This document shows positions 56,215 to 64,000 of a DNA stretch of 64,000 nucleotides, piece after piece. Location of the stretch: contig NZ_CP071589.1 of assembly GCF_017357005.1 (NCBI RefSeq), positions 62,001 to 126,000 on the forward strand, given 5' to 3'. Source of the DNA: Staphylococcus simiae. GTDB lineage: Bacteria > Bacillota > Bacilli > Staphylococcales > Staphylococcaceae. The notes below the pieces were generated by a model. That model was not told the origin of the DNA and did no database searches. It saw only the letters and a list, made by a program, of their open reading frames with translations. Numbering within the stretch: the stretch's first letter is position 1; each line of letters opens with the position of its first letter. Both the position numbers and the translations under genes were made by a program.

Positions 56215-56955
56215 ATGATTAATATTCATCAACTTCAACATTGCTTCGGTGCCCATCGAGTTATAGATGATTTTAATCTAACAATTAATGAAGGTGAAAT
56301 CGTCACATTTATTGGTAAAAGTGGTTGTGGTAAGTCCACATTACTGAACATTATTGGTGGTTTTATGACGCCGACAACTGGTGAGGTAATGATAGATAAT
56401 AAGTTGAAACAAAGTCCATCACCTGATTGTTTAATGATCTTTCAGCAACATAACCTATTACCGTGGAAAAATATTATTGATAATGTACGACTTGGTTTAA
56501 CAAGTAAGGTTAGTGATGACTGCATTGATGAGCACTTAGCTTCGGTTGAATTGCATGGGAAAGGACATCAATTTCCTGAGCAATTATCTGGTGGCATGAA
56601 GCAGCGTGTTGCAATATGTCGAGCGCAAGTTCATCAACCGAAAGTGATTTTAATGGATGAACCCTTAGGAGCACTTGATGTCTTTACACGTTATAAGTTA
56701 CAGGATCAGTTACTACAGTTGAAAAGACAAACCACTGCCACGATGATTTTAGTGACACATGATATTGATGAAGCATTATATTTATCAGATCGTATTGTTT
56801 TATTAGGAGAAGGTTGTCGCATTATTAATCAATATACCATTAGTGAAACACAACCTAGAAATCGTAACGACAGTCATTTATTAAAGATAAGAAATGATAT
56901 TATGGAAGAATTTGCCTTAGTTCATCATGCTGTTGAACCAGAATACTACTTATAG
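56215..56955 (+). CDS. ABC transporter ATP-binding protein, sulfonate/nitrate/taurine type
   Basis: 246 residues of the SsuB/TauB/NrtD family. Walker A GKSGCGKST (about 34-42), Q-loop FQQHNLLPW, signature LSGGMKQR, Walker B VILMDEPLGALD and THDIDEAL. GGAGTGG is upstream. It works with the two genes that follow. The substrate is likely an aliphatic sulfonate or similar sulfur source, given the oxidoreductase at the end of the operon. Confidence 0.88.
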   Translation: MINIHQLQHCFGAHRVIDDFNLTINEGEIVTFIGKSGCGKSTLLNIIGGFMTPTTGEVMIDNKLKQSPSPDCLMIFQQHNLLPWKNIIDNVRLGLTSKVSDDCIDEHLASVELHGKGHQFPEQLSGGMKQRVAICRAQVHQPKVILMDEPLGALDVFTRYKLQDQLLQLKRQTTATMILVTHDIDEALYLSDRIVLLGEGCRIINQYTISETQPRNRNDSHLLKIRNDIMEEFALVHHAVEPEYYL

Positions 56956-56967
56956 GGAGGCTTCATT

Positions 56968-57936
56968 ATGAAGAAATTAATAATGATTTCACTGATATGT
57001 CTCCTGCTATTAACAAGTTGTAATCGAGTACAGCAGTTGACCGCCTTTACTAAACATAATAAAGATCATGTTCAAACAATTAAAATTGGTTATTTGCCTA
57101 TTACGCACGCTGCTAATTTAATGATGACGAAACAAATTGAACAACAAACGCCAAACAGTAAGTATCATTTAGAATTAGTAAAATTCAATAACTGGCCAGA
57201 TTTAATGGACGCCTTGAATAGCGGTCGTATTGATGGAGCCTCTACATTAATAGAATTGGCAATGAAATCTAAACAAAAAGGCGCGAATATTAAAGCAGTT
57301 GCATTAGGACATCATGAAGGTAACGTTATTATGGGACAAAAGCATAAGGGTGTGAGTGATTTTCATAATAATACCTCCTATTCTTTTGCCATTCCACATC
57401 GTTATTCAACTCACTATTTACTATTAGAAGAAATGCGCAAGCAGTTGAAACTAAAAAAGCATACATTTGATTATCATGAAATGTCTCCTGCAGAAATGCC
57501 AGCAGCTTTAAGTGAACAAAGAATATCTGGTTATTCGGTAGCTGAACCGTTTGGCGCAATAGGCGCTGCTTTAGAAAAAGGACAAGTATTGAAACATGGT
57601 GATGAAGTGATGCCTGATGCTTATTGTTGCGTCTTAGTGTTAAGAGGAGAAGTATTGCAACAACGTCATTTAGCACAAGCATTCGTTAAAGATTACAAAC
57701 AAGCAGGCTTTAAAATGAATGATAAGCAACAAAGTGTTGATATCATGACAAAATATTTTAAACAACAACCTAAAGTATTAAAGCAATCAGCAGCATGGAC
57801 ATCATATGGTGATTTATCCATCAGAGCATCTGGCTATAACAAAATTGCAAAGTTAGTCAATGAACATCACTTATTTAATACCCCTGATTATGATGACTTT
57901 GTAGCACCGTCATTTTATAAGGAGGCACAAAAGTAA
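56968..57936 (+). CDS. ABC transporter substrate-binding lipoprotein, SsuA/TauA type
   Basis: 322 residues. Signal peptide with lipobox LLTSC (Cys at about 18), then the NMT1/SsuA-like fold: IKIGYLPITHAANLMMTKQ (about 40-58), DALNSGRIDGASTLIELAMK and SGYSVAEPFGAIG. It captures the ligand outside the membrane. AGGGAGG precedes it, and its stop overlaps the permease start by one base. Confidence 0.88.
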   Translation: MKKLIMISLICLLLLTSCNRVQQLTAFTKHNKDHVQTIKIGYLPITHAANLMMTKQIEQQTPNSKYHLELVKFNNWPDLMDALNSGRIDGASTLIELAMKSKQKGANIKAVALGHHEGNVIMGQKHKGVSDFHNNTSYSFAIPHRYSTHYLLLEEMRKQLKLKKHTFDYHEMSPAEMPAALSEQRISGYSVAEPFGAIGAALEKGQVLKHGDEVMPDAYCCVLVLRGEVLQQRHLAQAFVKDYKQAGFKMNDKQQSVDIMTKYFKQQPKVLKQSAAWTSYGDLSIRASGYNKIAKLVNEHHLFNTPDYDDFVAPSFYKEAQK

Positions 57937-58697
57937 TGATCCATAATAAAGTTGTACGTCTATCCTTACCTATTGTCACTATGATTATATTTTTGTTGTT
58001 ATGGCAAATTGTTATTTGGATTGGCCACTATGAGGCGATTTTACTTCCTAGTCCAGCATTGGTTGGACAAAGTATTTGGCATTTTATAACGAGTGGTATT
58101 ATTTTTAAACATTTAGCTATTAGTTTATGGCGGTTTGTCGTTGGCTTTGGTGTGGCAATTATTGTCGCAGTACCTGTAGGATTTTTAATCGGACGTAGCG
58201 CTGTTTTATATCAAGCCATAGAGCCGTTATTACAATTGATACGCCCAATATCACCAATCGCTTGGTCACCATTTGTTGTTTTATGGTTTGGTATAGGGAG
58301 TTTACCTGCTATGGCGATTATATTTATCGCTGCATTCTTTCCGATTGTCTTTAATACGATTAAAGGTATTAAAGAAGTAGAACCACAATATTTGAAAATA
58401 GCATCTAATTTAAGTCTACAAGGGTGGTCATTGTATCGACATATTTTATTTCCTGGGTCATTTAAACAAATGATGGCTGGTATACATATGGCTGTTGGTA
58501 CGAGTTGGATATTTTTAGTTTCAGGAGAAATGATTGGTGCACAGTCTGGACTCGGATTTTTAATTGTTGATTCACGCAATATGTTGAATTTAGAAGATGT
58601 CTTATCAGCAATATTTTTTATTAGCTTGTTTGGCTTTTTAGTTGATCGTCTGATTAGTTATTTAGAACAAACAATACTTGCTAGATTTGGAGAATAA
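57936..58697 (+). CDS. ABC transporter permease, SsuC/TauC type
   Basis: 253 residues with six to seven TM helices. The binding-protein-dependent inner membrane component motif is near 150-175: EVEPQYLKIASNLSLQGW, then YRHILFPGS. GTSWIFLVSGEMIGAQSGLGFLI follows. GGAGGC is upstream within the lipoprotein gene. It completes the importer with the two preceding genes. Confidence 0.88.
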   Translation: MIHNKVVRLSLPIVTMIIFLLLWQIVIWIGHYEAILLPSPALVGQSIWHFITSGIIFKHLAISLWRFVVGFGVAIIVAVPVGFLIGRSAVLYQAIEPLLQLIRPISPIAWSPFVVLWFGIGSLPAMAIIFIAAFFPIVFNTIKGIKEVEPQYLKIASNLSLQGWSLYRHILFPGSFKQMMAGIHMAVGTSWIFLVSGEMIGAQSGLGFLIVDSRNMLNLEDVLSAIFFISLFGFLVDRLISYLEQTILARFGE

Positions 58698-58710
58698 AGG
58701 AGCGATTATA

Positions 58711-59751
58711 ATGACTTTAAATACATTGATTACAGAACACCTTACACCCCACGTTATTGATATTGATGAGGGAACATATTATGCTCAACCATTTATACAA
58801 CAATTATTTGCACAAGGTTATTTTAAAGAACAAGATATAGTGGGTAATGCTGAAGTCATAGAACAAGTATCTGAAACGTGTTTAACGACAGGGTTTTGCT
58901 TATGGTGTCAGCTAGCATTTTCCACTTATTTACAATATGCACCACAAACAGCATTATTTAATAGCTTACAACAACAGTTATTATCCGGAGAAATTTTAGG
59001 TGCAACGGGTTTATCAAATCCTATGAAATCATTTAATGATTTAGAACAATTCAACTTAGAACATCATTATGACAATGGCCAACTTGTCGTTAGTGGTGTC
59101 ATGCCAGCAGTGAGCAATATTCAACAAGAGCATTATTTTGGTGCGATATCAAAAGCTAAAGATGGAGATGAGCTAGTGATGTTTATTGTACGTGCGAATC
59201 AAGAACATATCACATTAGTTGAAAAATCTAACTTCTTAGGTGTTAATGGTTCAGCTACCTATCAAATTAAATTAGATAATGTCACTATCCCAGAGGATCA
59301 AATTGTAACGAAAGACGCTAAAGCATTTGCTGGTGTTATTCGTCCACAGTTTATTGCATTGCAAATACCGATAGCATTAGGTTCAATTCGTAGCTCTCTT
59401 GATTTGATACATCAATTCGCGCATGCTCAGAATGGTATTAATCAATACTTAGAATATGATATTGATTTTTATGAAGAAAAATATCGACAACTTAAGGATT
59501 CATTTTATACAGTGATTAACAATGGGCGATTAGATGAACAGTTCAGTGAGTTAATTCATTTAAAGAAAGAAGCGGGTTACTTATTATTAGACGTTAATCA
59601 AGCTTCTATGGTTAATGGGGGAGCAAGAGCTTATTCACCACGCGCACCTCAAGCACGCAAATTAAAAGAAGGTTTCTTCTTTGCAGCATTGACGCCGACT
59701 TTAAGACATTTAGGAAAATTACAACAAGAAATTGCTACAAGTAGTACATAA
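58711..59751 (+). CDS. acyl-CoA dehydrogenase-like flavoprotein, possible sulfonate/sulfur monooxygenase
   Basis: 346 residues from ATG 58711 (AAAGGAG upstream). Acyl-CoA-dehydrogenase fold: helical N-terminus, LGATGLSNPMKSF (about 98-110), SGVMPAVSNI, a C-terminal helical domain, and NGGARAYSPRAPQARKLKEG. Such proteins beside Ssu/Tau transporters are often flavin-dependent monooxygenases of the SfnB/DszC group that release sulfur from organosulfur compounds. That role is inferred from context; a dehydrogenase is also possible. Last in the operon. Confidence 0.78.
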   Translation: MTLNTLITEHLTPHVIDIDEGTYYAQPFIQQLFAQGYFKEQDIVGNAEVIEQVSETCLTTGFCLWCQLAFSTYLQYAPQTALFNSLQQQLLSGEILGATGLSNPMKSFNDLEQFNLEHHYDNGQLVVSGVMPAVSNIQQEHYFGAISKAKDGDELVMFIVRANQEHITLVEKSNFLGVNGSATYQIKLDNVTIPEDQIVTKDAKAFAGVIRPQFIALQIPIALGSIRSSLDLIHQFAHAQNGINQYLEYDIDFYEEKYRQLKDSFYTVINNGRLDEQFSELIHLKKEAGYLLLDVNQASMVNGGARAYSPRAPQARKLKEGFFFAALTPTLRHLGKLQQEIATSST

Positions 59752-59761
59752 TTAATGTTTG

Positions 59762-59800
59762 AAAGGTTCTAGGACATATATTGTTTTAGAACCTTTTATT
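59762..59800 (+). terminator. terminator of the sulfonate-type operon
   Basis: AAAGGTTCTA (59762-59771) pairs with TAGAACCTTT (59787-59796), then T-rich sequence. Confidence 0.85.
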
Positions 59801-59897
59801 TTGTAATTTAAATTTAAAAATAAAAAGTGTTTTATTTGAAAACAAATAAACTAAGAGTATAATAAAAATGTGAATAATTAATGAACTTCTTAAGACT

Positions 59898-60266
59898 TTG
59901 AAGAAGGTGAATACTATAGAAAAGCATTCTAAAGAACAACAATTCTCGAATCTTGTACGTACTTACCGCAAGCAATTTATTGGTAAAGGACCTAATAGTA
60001 TTAAAGTATCTTTTAAAGATAATTGGGCAATTGCTCATATGACAGGCGTCTTAAGTAAGGTAGAAACATTCTATTTAAACGACGAGAGAAATGAGTCGAT
60101 GTTACATTATACTCGCACTGAAAAGATAAAACAGATGTATAAAGAAATAGATGTTCATGACATAGAACAACTTGTAGGTGCCAAATTTGTAAAATTATTT
60201 ACAGATATTGATTTAGCTGATGATGAGGTTATTTCAGTATTTGTTTTCGATAAATCAATAGAATAA
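59898..60266 (+). CDS. DUF2294 (Na-translocating-decarboxylase-like) small protein, uncertain start
   Basis: About 117-122 residues. KEQQFSNLVRTYRKQFIGKGPNSIKVSF, DNWAIAHMTGVLSKVE and a C-terminal FTDIDLADDEVISVFVF fit the DUF2294 family. The start is odd: AGAAGGTGA (59902-59910) points to codon ATA at 59916, where ATG would be expected, while TTG 59898 and GTG 59907 overlap the ribosome site. TTG 59898 is given as the outer limit. In S. aureus a similar gene sits between the same operon and fdh. Confidence 0.72.
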   Translation: MKKVNTIEKHSKEQQFSNLVRTYRKQFIGKGPNSIKVSFKDNWAIAHMTGVLSKVETFYLNDERNESMLHYTRTEKIKQMYKEIDVHDIEQLVGAKFVKLFTDIDLADDEVISVFVFDKSIE

Positions 60267-60300
60267 TTAAATCAGTATATAAGTGATGCTGGTGTAAAGT

Positions 60301-60380
60301 ACTCGGTGCTGTTTGCTATCTTCGCTTTGAATTTGTTCATAATTCAAGGGGGTGGTATGTCAAACTGTGCCGAGTTTTTT
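60301..60380 (+). promoter_or_regulatory. three-part folded leader/terminator before fdh
   Basis: ACTCGG (60301-60306) pairs with CCGAGT (60370-60375), next GTTTG (60311-60315) with CAAAC (60361-60365). At the top TTGAATT (60327-60333) pairs with AATTCAA (60341-60347). A T run follows at 60375-60380. It could simply end the DUF2294 transcript. It could also be an attenuator in the fdh leader, since the fdh start is 78 bases downstream. Confidence 0.5.
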
Positions 60381-60457
60381 GTTTGTGTTTTAACCTTGCA
60401 GTCGCACGTATCAAATACTAAAGGTAGTATTAAATTAAATTACTAGGAGAGATGTAT

Positions 60458-61483
60458 ATGAAAATCGTAGCGTTATTTCCAGAAGCAGTAGAAGGACAAG
60501 ACAATCAATTACTAAATACTAAAAAAGCATTAGGTTTGAAACCATTTTTAGAACAATTAGGACACGAATTAATTATATTAACTGACAATGAGTCAGATTT
60601 AGATAAACATTTAGCAGATATGGACATTGTAATTAGTGCGCCATTTTATCCTGCTTATATGACAAGAGAACGAATTGAAAAAGCACCAAACCTTAAATTA
60701 GCGATTACAGCTGGTGTAGGTTCTGACCATGTTGATTTACAAGCAGCAAGTGAACACAACGTCGGTGTCGTAGAAGTAACAGGTAGTAATACAGTTAGTG
60801 TAGCTGAACATGCAGTTATGGACTTACTCATTTTATTAAGAAATTATGAAGAAGGTCATCGTCAATCTGTGGAAGGTGAATGGAATTTATCAAAAGTTGG
60901 TAACAATGCACATGAATTACAACATAAAACAATTGGTATATTCGGCTTTGGTCGTATCGGACAATTAGTTGCTGAAAGATTAAAACCATTTAATGTGACA
61001 TTACAACATTATGATCCAATCAATCAAAAAGATCACGAACTGTCAAAATTTGTATCATTCGATGAATTGATTTCAACAAGTGATGCTATTACCATTCATG
61101 CACCATTAACACCAGAAACGGACAATTTATTCAATAAAGACGTATTAAGTCGTATGAAAAATCGTAGTTATCTCGTTAACACTGCACGTGGTAAAATTGT
61201 CAATCGCGAAGCGTTAGTTGAAGCCTTAGAATCTAACCACTTACAAGGTTATGCAGGCGACGTGTGGTATCCACAACCAGCACCAGCTGATCATCCTTGG
61301 AGAACAATGCCAAGAAATGGTATGACAGTACACTATTCAGGAATGACATTAGAAGCACAACAACGTATCGAAGATGGTGTCAAAGATATTCTAAGTCGTT
61401 TCTTTAATCATGAAGCATTCCAAGAAAAAGATATTATCGTTGGTAGCGGTAGAATTACAAGTAAAAGTTATACAGCTAAATAA
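60458..61483 (+). CDS. fdh: NAD-dependent formate dehydrogenase
   Basis: 341 residues from ATG 60458, 7 bases after AGGAGAG, matching the S. aureus length. D-2-hydroxyacid dehydrogenase family: FGFGRIGQLVAERL (NAD site, about 161-174), catalytic Arg in NTARGKIVN, and His in PAPADHPWRTMP. The substrate domain words APFYPAYMTRERI and TAGVGSDHVD fit NAD-formate dehydrogenases. It oxidises formate to CO2 with NADH production. Single gene with its own terminator. Confidence 0.92.
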   Translation: MKIVALFPEAVEGQDNQLLNTKKALGLKPFLEQLGHELIILTDNESDLDKHLADMDIVISAPFYPAYMTRERIEKAPNLKLAITAGVGSDHVDLQAASEHNVGVVEVTGSNTVSVAEHAVMDLLILLRNYEEGHRQSVEGEWNLSKVGNNAHELQHKTIGIFGFGRIGQLVAERLKPFNVTLQHYDPINQKDHELSKFVSFDELISTSDAITIHAPLTPETDNLFNKDVLSRMKNRSYLVNTARGKIVNREALVEALESNHLQGYAGDVWYPQPAPADHPWRTMPRNGMTVHYSGMTLEAQQRIEDGVKDILSRFFNHEAFQEKDIIVGSGRITSKSYTAK

Positions 61484-61503
61484 AACATGTAGAGCATTTA
61501 ATT

Positions 61504-61533
61504 AAAACTGAGACGGCCGTCTCAGTTTTTTTG
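61504..61533 (+). terminator. terminator of fdh
   Basis: AAAACTGAGACGG and CCGTCTCAGTTTT make a perfect palindrome (61504-61529) followed by T residues. Confidence 0.9.
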
Positions 61534-62023
61534 TTACCTAGAGAGTTATTGCCAATTGTATCATATTATACATAGTATGCTTTTTGACTATGACATTATT
61601 GTTGATAGCAATCAATACAAATAAAAAATGAAAAACATTTATCTACTTGTAAGACCAAACACAACTTAACATTTTGCAACAATGAATTTTTCTAAAGATG
61701 TTTAGTGAATGGATGGCAAGGTTAGAGAAATGTATCGAATGTGCAATTTTAAATTAAATTGATAATACACATGAATTTTTAAAAGTATTCTTTAATTGGA
61801 ATTAGAGACAAAACATATTGATAATTAAAATATTTGATAAAATCACCAATTAAAATTTTAAAAATAGATAAATAATTGCAATTAAGACAAATAAATTCAA
61901 AACTTATAACAATTTTAAATTCTGAAATATATGGTTTTGCTATATTTGTAAAAGTATAATTAATTATGTATTATATGTATATACAATTTTAAAATTTTGC
62001 AAAATATATGGGGTGATTCATGA
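61534..62023. other. AT-rich upstream region of the surface protein gene
   Basis: 490 bases with no gene. TATAAT at 61955-61960, 64 bases before the adhesin start, is the likely -10; no clear -35 or operator is visible. Confidence 0.45.
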
Positions 62024-64000
62024 ATGAAGAATAAACAAGGATTTTTACCGAATAGATTAAATAAATACGCGATAAGAAAATTTACTGTAGGTACTGCATC
62101 ATTATTAATAGGTGCTACATTAGTATTTGGCGTTGAAAACGTAGCCAAAGCAGATGAATTAGATAACAGTTCTGCTCAAAATAAGGATAGTAACAAAGAT
62201 AAGAGCGAGCCAGTAGATATAACTGAGCTAACTGATAGTTCAATTACAAATAACAATGATAAAGCAACAACAACTTCAACAGAAGCTACTACAACTGTAG
62301 AATCAAACTCAGCAAGTACTTCAAATGAAATGACTACGACAAATACTGATGATAAAGAAAGTACCGGATCAGCTGAACAAGATACAACTTCTTCGGATAA
62401 AACTTCCAAACAACAATCCTCAAGTATAAATCAAGGCACAATTGATAACACAACAGATAATAATACCACTCAAGATACAACACCAACTCACAAGACAACA
62501 CAAAATGATAAAGATTCAGCAACGAATAAGACTACAACAACGAATGATAAACAAGCATCCCAAGATACAACTAAAGTAAATGCGCAACATAAAGCTTCAA
62601 AAGCGAAAGATAAGGAAACTACTGAAGTTGATGAAAACGCTAACAAATCAGATGTGACTGCAGATAAAAATGCTTCAACCAAAGATAAAAAAGTAGTTAA
62701 GTCTAAGCAAAATAGCAATACAGCTAAAGCTAAATCTGATAAAAAAGTAGCACAAACTACAAAAACTAAGGTGGATAATAAAGCTACTAAACAACAAAGT
62801 AATAAAACTACTAAAAAAGTTGCATCAAAACATGATACAACATTAACAAACAATACAGAACTAGCTAAAAAATTAGCGAAATCTAAAGATAAAGCAACAG
62901 CTGTCAATGCATTTTTAAAAGAGCATGTTTCTGAATCAGAAGCCAAAGACATTTTAAACAATACAGATGTTGATTTTAATAAAGCCTCTGATGAAGAAAT
63001 TAACCAAGCAGTATTACAAGCAGCGTTAATTGAATTAGCAAATAAACAACAAAGTACGGAGACATTAGCTACAGCACCAAGAGTAAGAACGTTTATGCGA
63101 GCTATGACAATGCCAGTAATGTATGCTGCAGCAGAAGATAGCTCAGAAGATAGCTCAGAAAATGTTCAAAAATCATTAGGCTATTCAGATAACTATACCT
63201 TTGCTTCACTTGTTTTTGCACCGGGAACTTTAGATAGTGATGCAGCAAAAGCTAAGAACTATATTCCATTTGACATACATGCTTATATGTCAGGTTCAAA
63301 TTCTGGCCAAAGATATAAAATTGATTTGAAGTTAGATGAGAAAATAGCTAAGCATGTGACGAAAATTACTGTCAATCCACCAGCACGCAGTACGCCAGTT
63401 GAATTTGTAAGATTAACAGATGATAGTGGCAATCCATCTAATATTTGGGAAGTTAACTACATTCGTGCGAGTGGTGGTTTATTTGGTGGCGCTGAAATTT
63501 TAAAAACATATTCAGCAACGAATGGTCGTATTGAATTAGATGATACAGTAGGTAATATTTTAAATGAAGCTGGTAATTTATCTAACAATAAATTGAATTA
63601 TCAAGTATATGTTAGAGATTCAAATAATAATACTATTATCCGTACATCAGAAAGTGGTGGCTATTTCCTTACAACTACAGACAGTGACTTAGCAGCTTTA
63701 AATAATAATAAATCAACAGCAAATTCAGATGCATTCAGAGCGAGTAGTGGTACCGCTGTACTAGATACTACAGTTGGGACAAATGGTGCTATTATTGTTG
63801 ACCAACAAATTGTTAAAAGTGGTACATTTGGCTATGGTGGTGGACAAAATAAACAATGGAGTTACAATTATCAAATTGATAAAGATTTAATTCCATTTAT
63901 TGAAAGCGTTGAATTAGATAGATATGACTATAATGGTTTATCTGGATTTGATAAAACGTATAACGCATCTAATAAAGTTGCTGATTTAAAAATTGATGCT
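62024..64000 (+). CDS. YSIRK-signal surface adhesin, Bap-like, N-terminal part
   Basis: 659 residues before the window ends. GGGGTGAT precedes ATG 62024. The signal peptide opens [20 protein letters not shown] and [14 protein letters not shown], a YSIRK-G/S signal very close to that of Bap, with cleavage near AKA-DE (about 43). Residues 45-290 are low-complexity Thr/Lys/Asp/Ser sequence. A helical stretch (290-350) follows, then a beta-rich domain from about 380: [58 protein letters not shown]. Repeats and an LPXTG anchor are expected beyond the edge. Probable biofilm or host-binding role. Confidence 0.85.
   Translation, partial: MKNKQGFLPNRLNKYAIRKFTVGTASLLIGATLVFGVENVAKADELDNSSAQNKDSNKDKSEPVDITELTDSSITNNNDKATTTSTEATTTVESNSASTSNEMTTTNTDDKESTGSAEQDTTSSDKTSKQQSSSINQGTIDNTTDNNTTQDTTPTHKTTQNDKDSATNKTTTTNDKQASQDTTKVNAQHKASKAKDKETTEVDENANKSDVTADKNASTKDKKVVKSKQNSNTAKAKSDKKVAQTTKTKVDNKATKQQSNKTTKKVASKHDTTLTNNTELAKKLAKSKDKATAVNAFLKEHVSESEAKDILNNTDVDFNKASDEEINQAVLQAALIELANKQQSTETLATAPRVRTFMRAMTMPVMYAAAEDSSEDSSENVQKSLGYSDNYTFASLVFAPGTLDSDAAKAKNYIPFDIHAYMSGSNSGQRYKIDLKLDEKIAKHVTKITVNPPARSTPVEFVRLTDDSGNPSNIWEVNYIRASGGLFGGAEILKTYSATNGRIELDDTVGNILNEAGNLSNNKLNYQVYVRDSNNNTIIRTSESGGYFLTTTDSDLAALNNNKSTANSDAFRASSGTAVLDTTVGTNGAIIVDQQIVKSGTFGYGGGQNKQWSYNYQIDKDLIPFIESVELDRYDYNGLSGFDKTYNASNKVADLKIDA

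Noticed and set aside
57329..57682. 117-codon minus-strand frame opposite the sulfonate-binding lipoprotein gene
   Set aside because: Antisense shadow of a well-supported gene, with no ribosome site.
62176..62961. Three long minus-strand frames opposite the adhesin head
   Set aside because: They are mirror frames of Thr/Lys/Asp codon repeats in the adhesin; composition is Val/Ser/Leu-rich low complexity and there are no ribosome sites.
1..64000. CRISPR arrays, rRNA or tRNA genes, prophage or SCC attachment sites
   Set aside because: Looked for regularly spaced direct repeats, cloverleaf-type sequence and known rRNA words; none were seen by eye.

Overview
The window reads as chromosomal DNA of a low-GC coagulase-negative Staphylococcus, most likely of the S. 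haemolyticus group. Reasons: very AT-rich DNA; close resemblance to S. aureus proteins (UhpT, OhyA, AldA, ButA, Fdh, AdhE, TarI/TarJ) but a different gene order and no capsule locus between adhE and aldA; two copies of an IS1272-like IS1182-family element; a Bap-like surface adhesin with a YSIRK-type signal. The species is an inference.

Layout. 1-2.6 kb: the 5' end of an MFS drug exporter diverging from a TetR regulator, a large dispersed palindromic repeat, an IS3-family remnant and an Fst/PepA1-type type I toxin-antitoxin (TA) locus. 2.6-8.0 kb: a Fur-controlled siderophore esterase and binding lipoprotein, uhpT and dus. 8.3-11.3 kb: an accessory stretch with two tandem holin-like type I toxin genes, small membrane proteins and an operon of three membrane-anchored proteins with low-complexity linkers. 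12.1-18.9 kb: ribitol teichoic acid genes tarI-tarJ-tarL plus a 1000-residue fusion of a TagF-like transferase with a HAD-like region. 19-28 kb: a WYL regulator, a 22-residue amphipathic peptide gene, and a DeoR-controlled operon (DUF1537 kinase, PdxA2, GntP permease, 6-phosphogluconate-dehydrogenase-like enzyme) split by IS1272 copy 1.

28.4-39.7 kb: two clusters of zinc-ribbon membrane proteins (one with a PrsW-like protease domain, one with a frameshifted TcaA-like protein), a psiE pseudogene, oleate hydratase and Rex-controlled lactate permease. 40-47.2 kb: acetoin reductase, a DUF488 protein, and a methyltransferase-nikABCDE operon behind a near-perfect Zur box, in which nikA has a nonsense codon. 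47.8-55 kb: Rex-controlled adhE, a DUF454 protein, cre-controlled aldA and IS1272 copy 2. 55-61.5 kb: a DUF4242 protein, an aliphatic-sulfonate-type ABC transporter with an acyl-CoA-dehydrogenase-like enzyme, a DUF2294 protein and NAD-formate dehydrogenase. 62.0-64 kb: the N-terminal 659 residues of the adhesin, cut by the window end.

Themes: redox and carbon control of fermentation (Rex boxes before lctP and adhE; cre-like sites before uhpT, gntP and aldA), metal-controlled uptake (Fur and Zur boxes), wall polymer synthesis, and decay: nonsense codons in psiE and nikA, a one-base frameshift in the tcaA-like gene, an IS inside a catabolic operon. The least explained parts are the 8.3-11.3 kb small-protein island, the zinc-ribbon families that share a C-terminal domain with it, and the Zur-linked methyltransferase-Nik operon.
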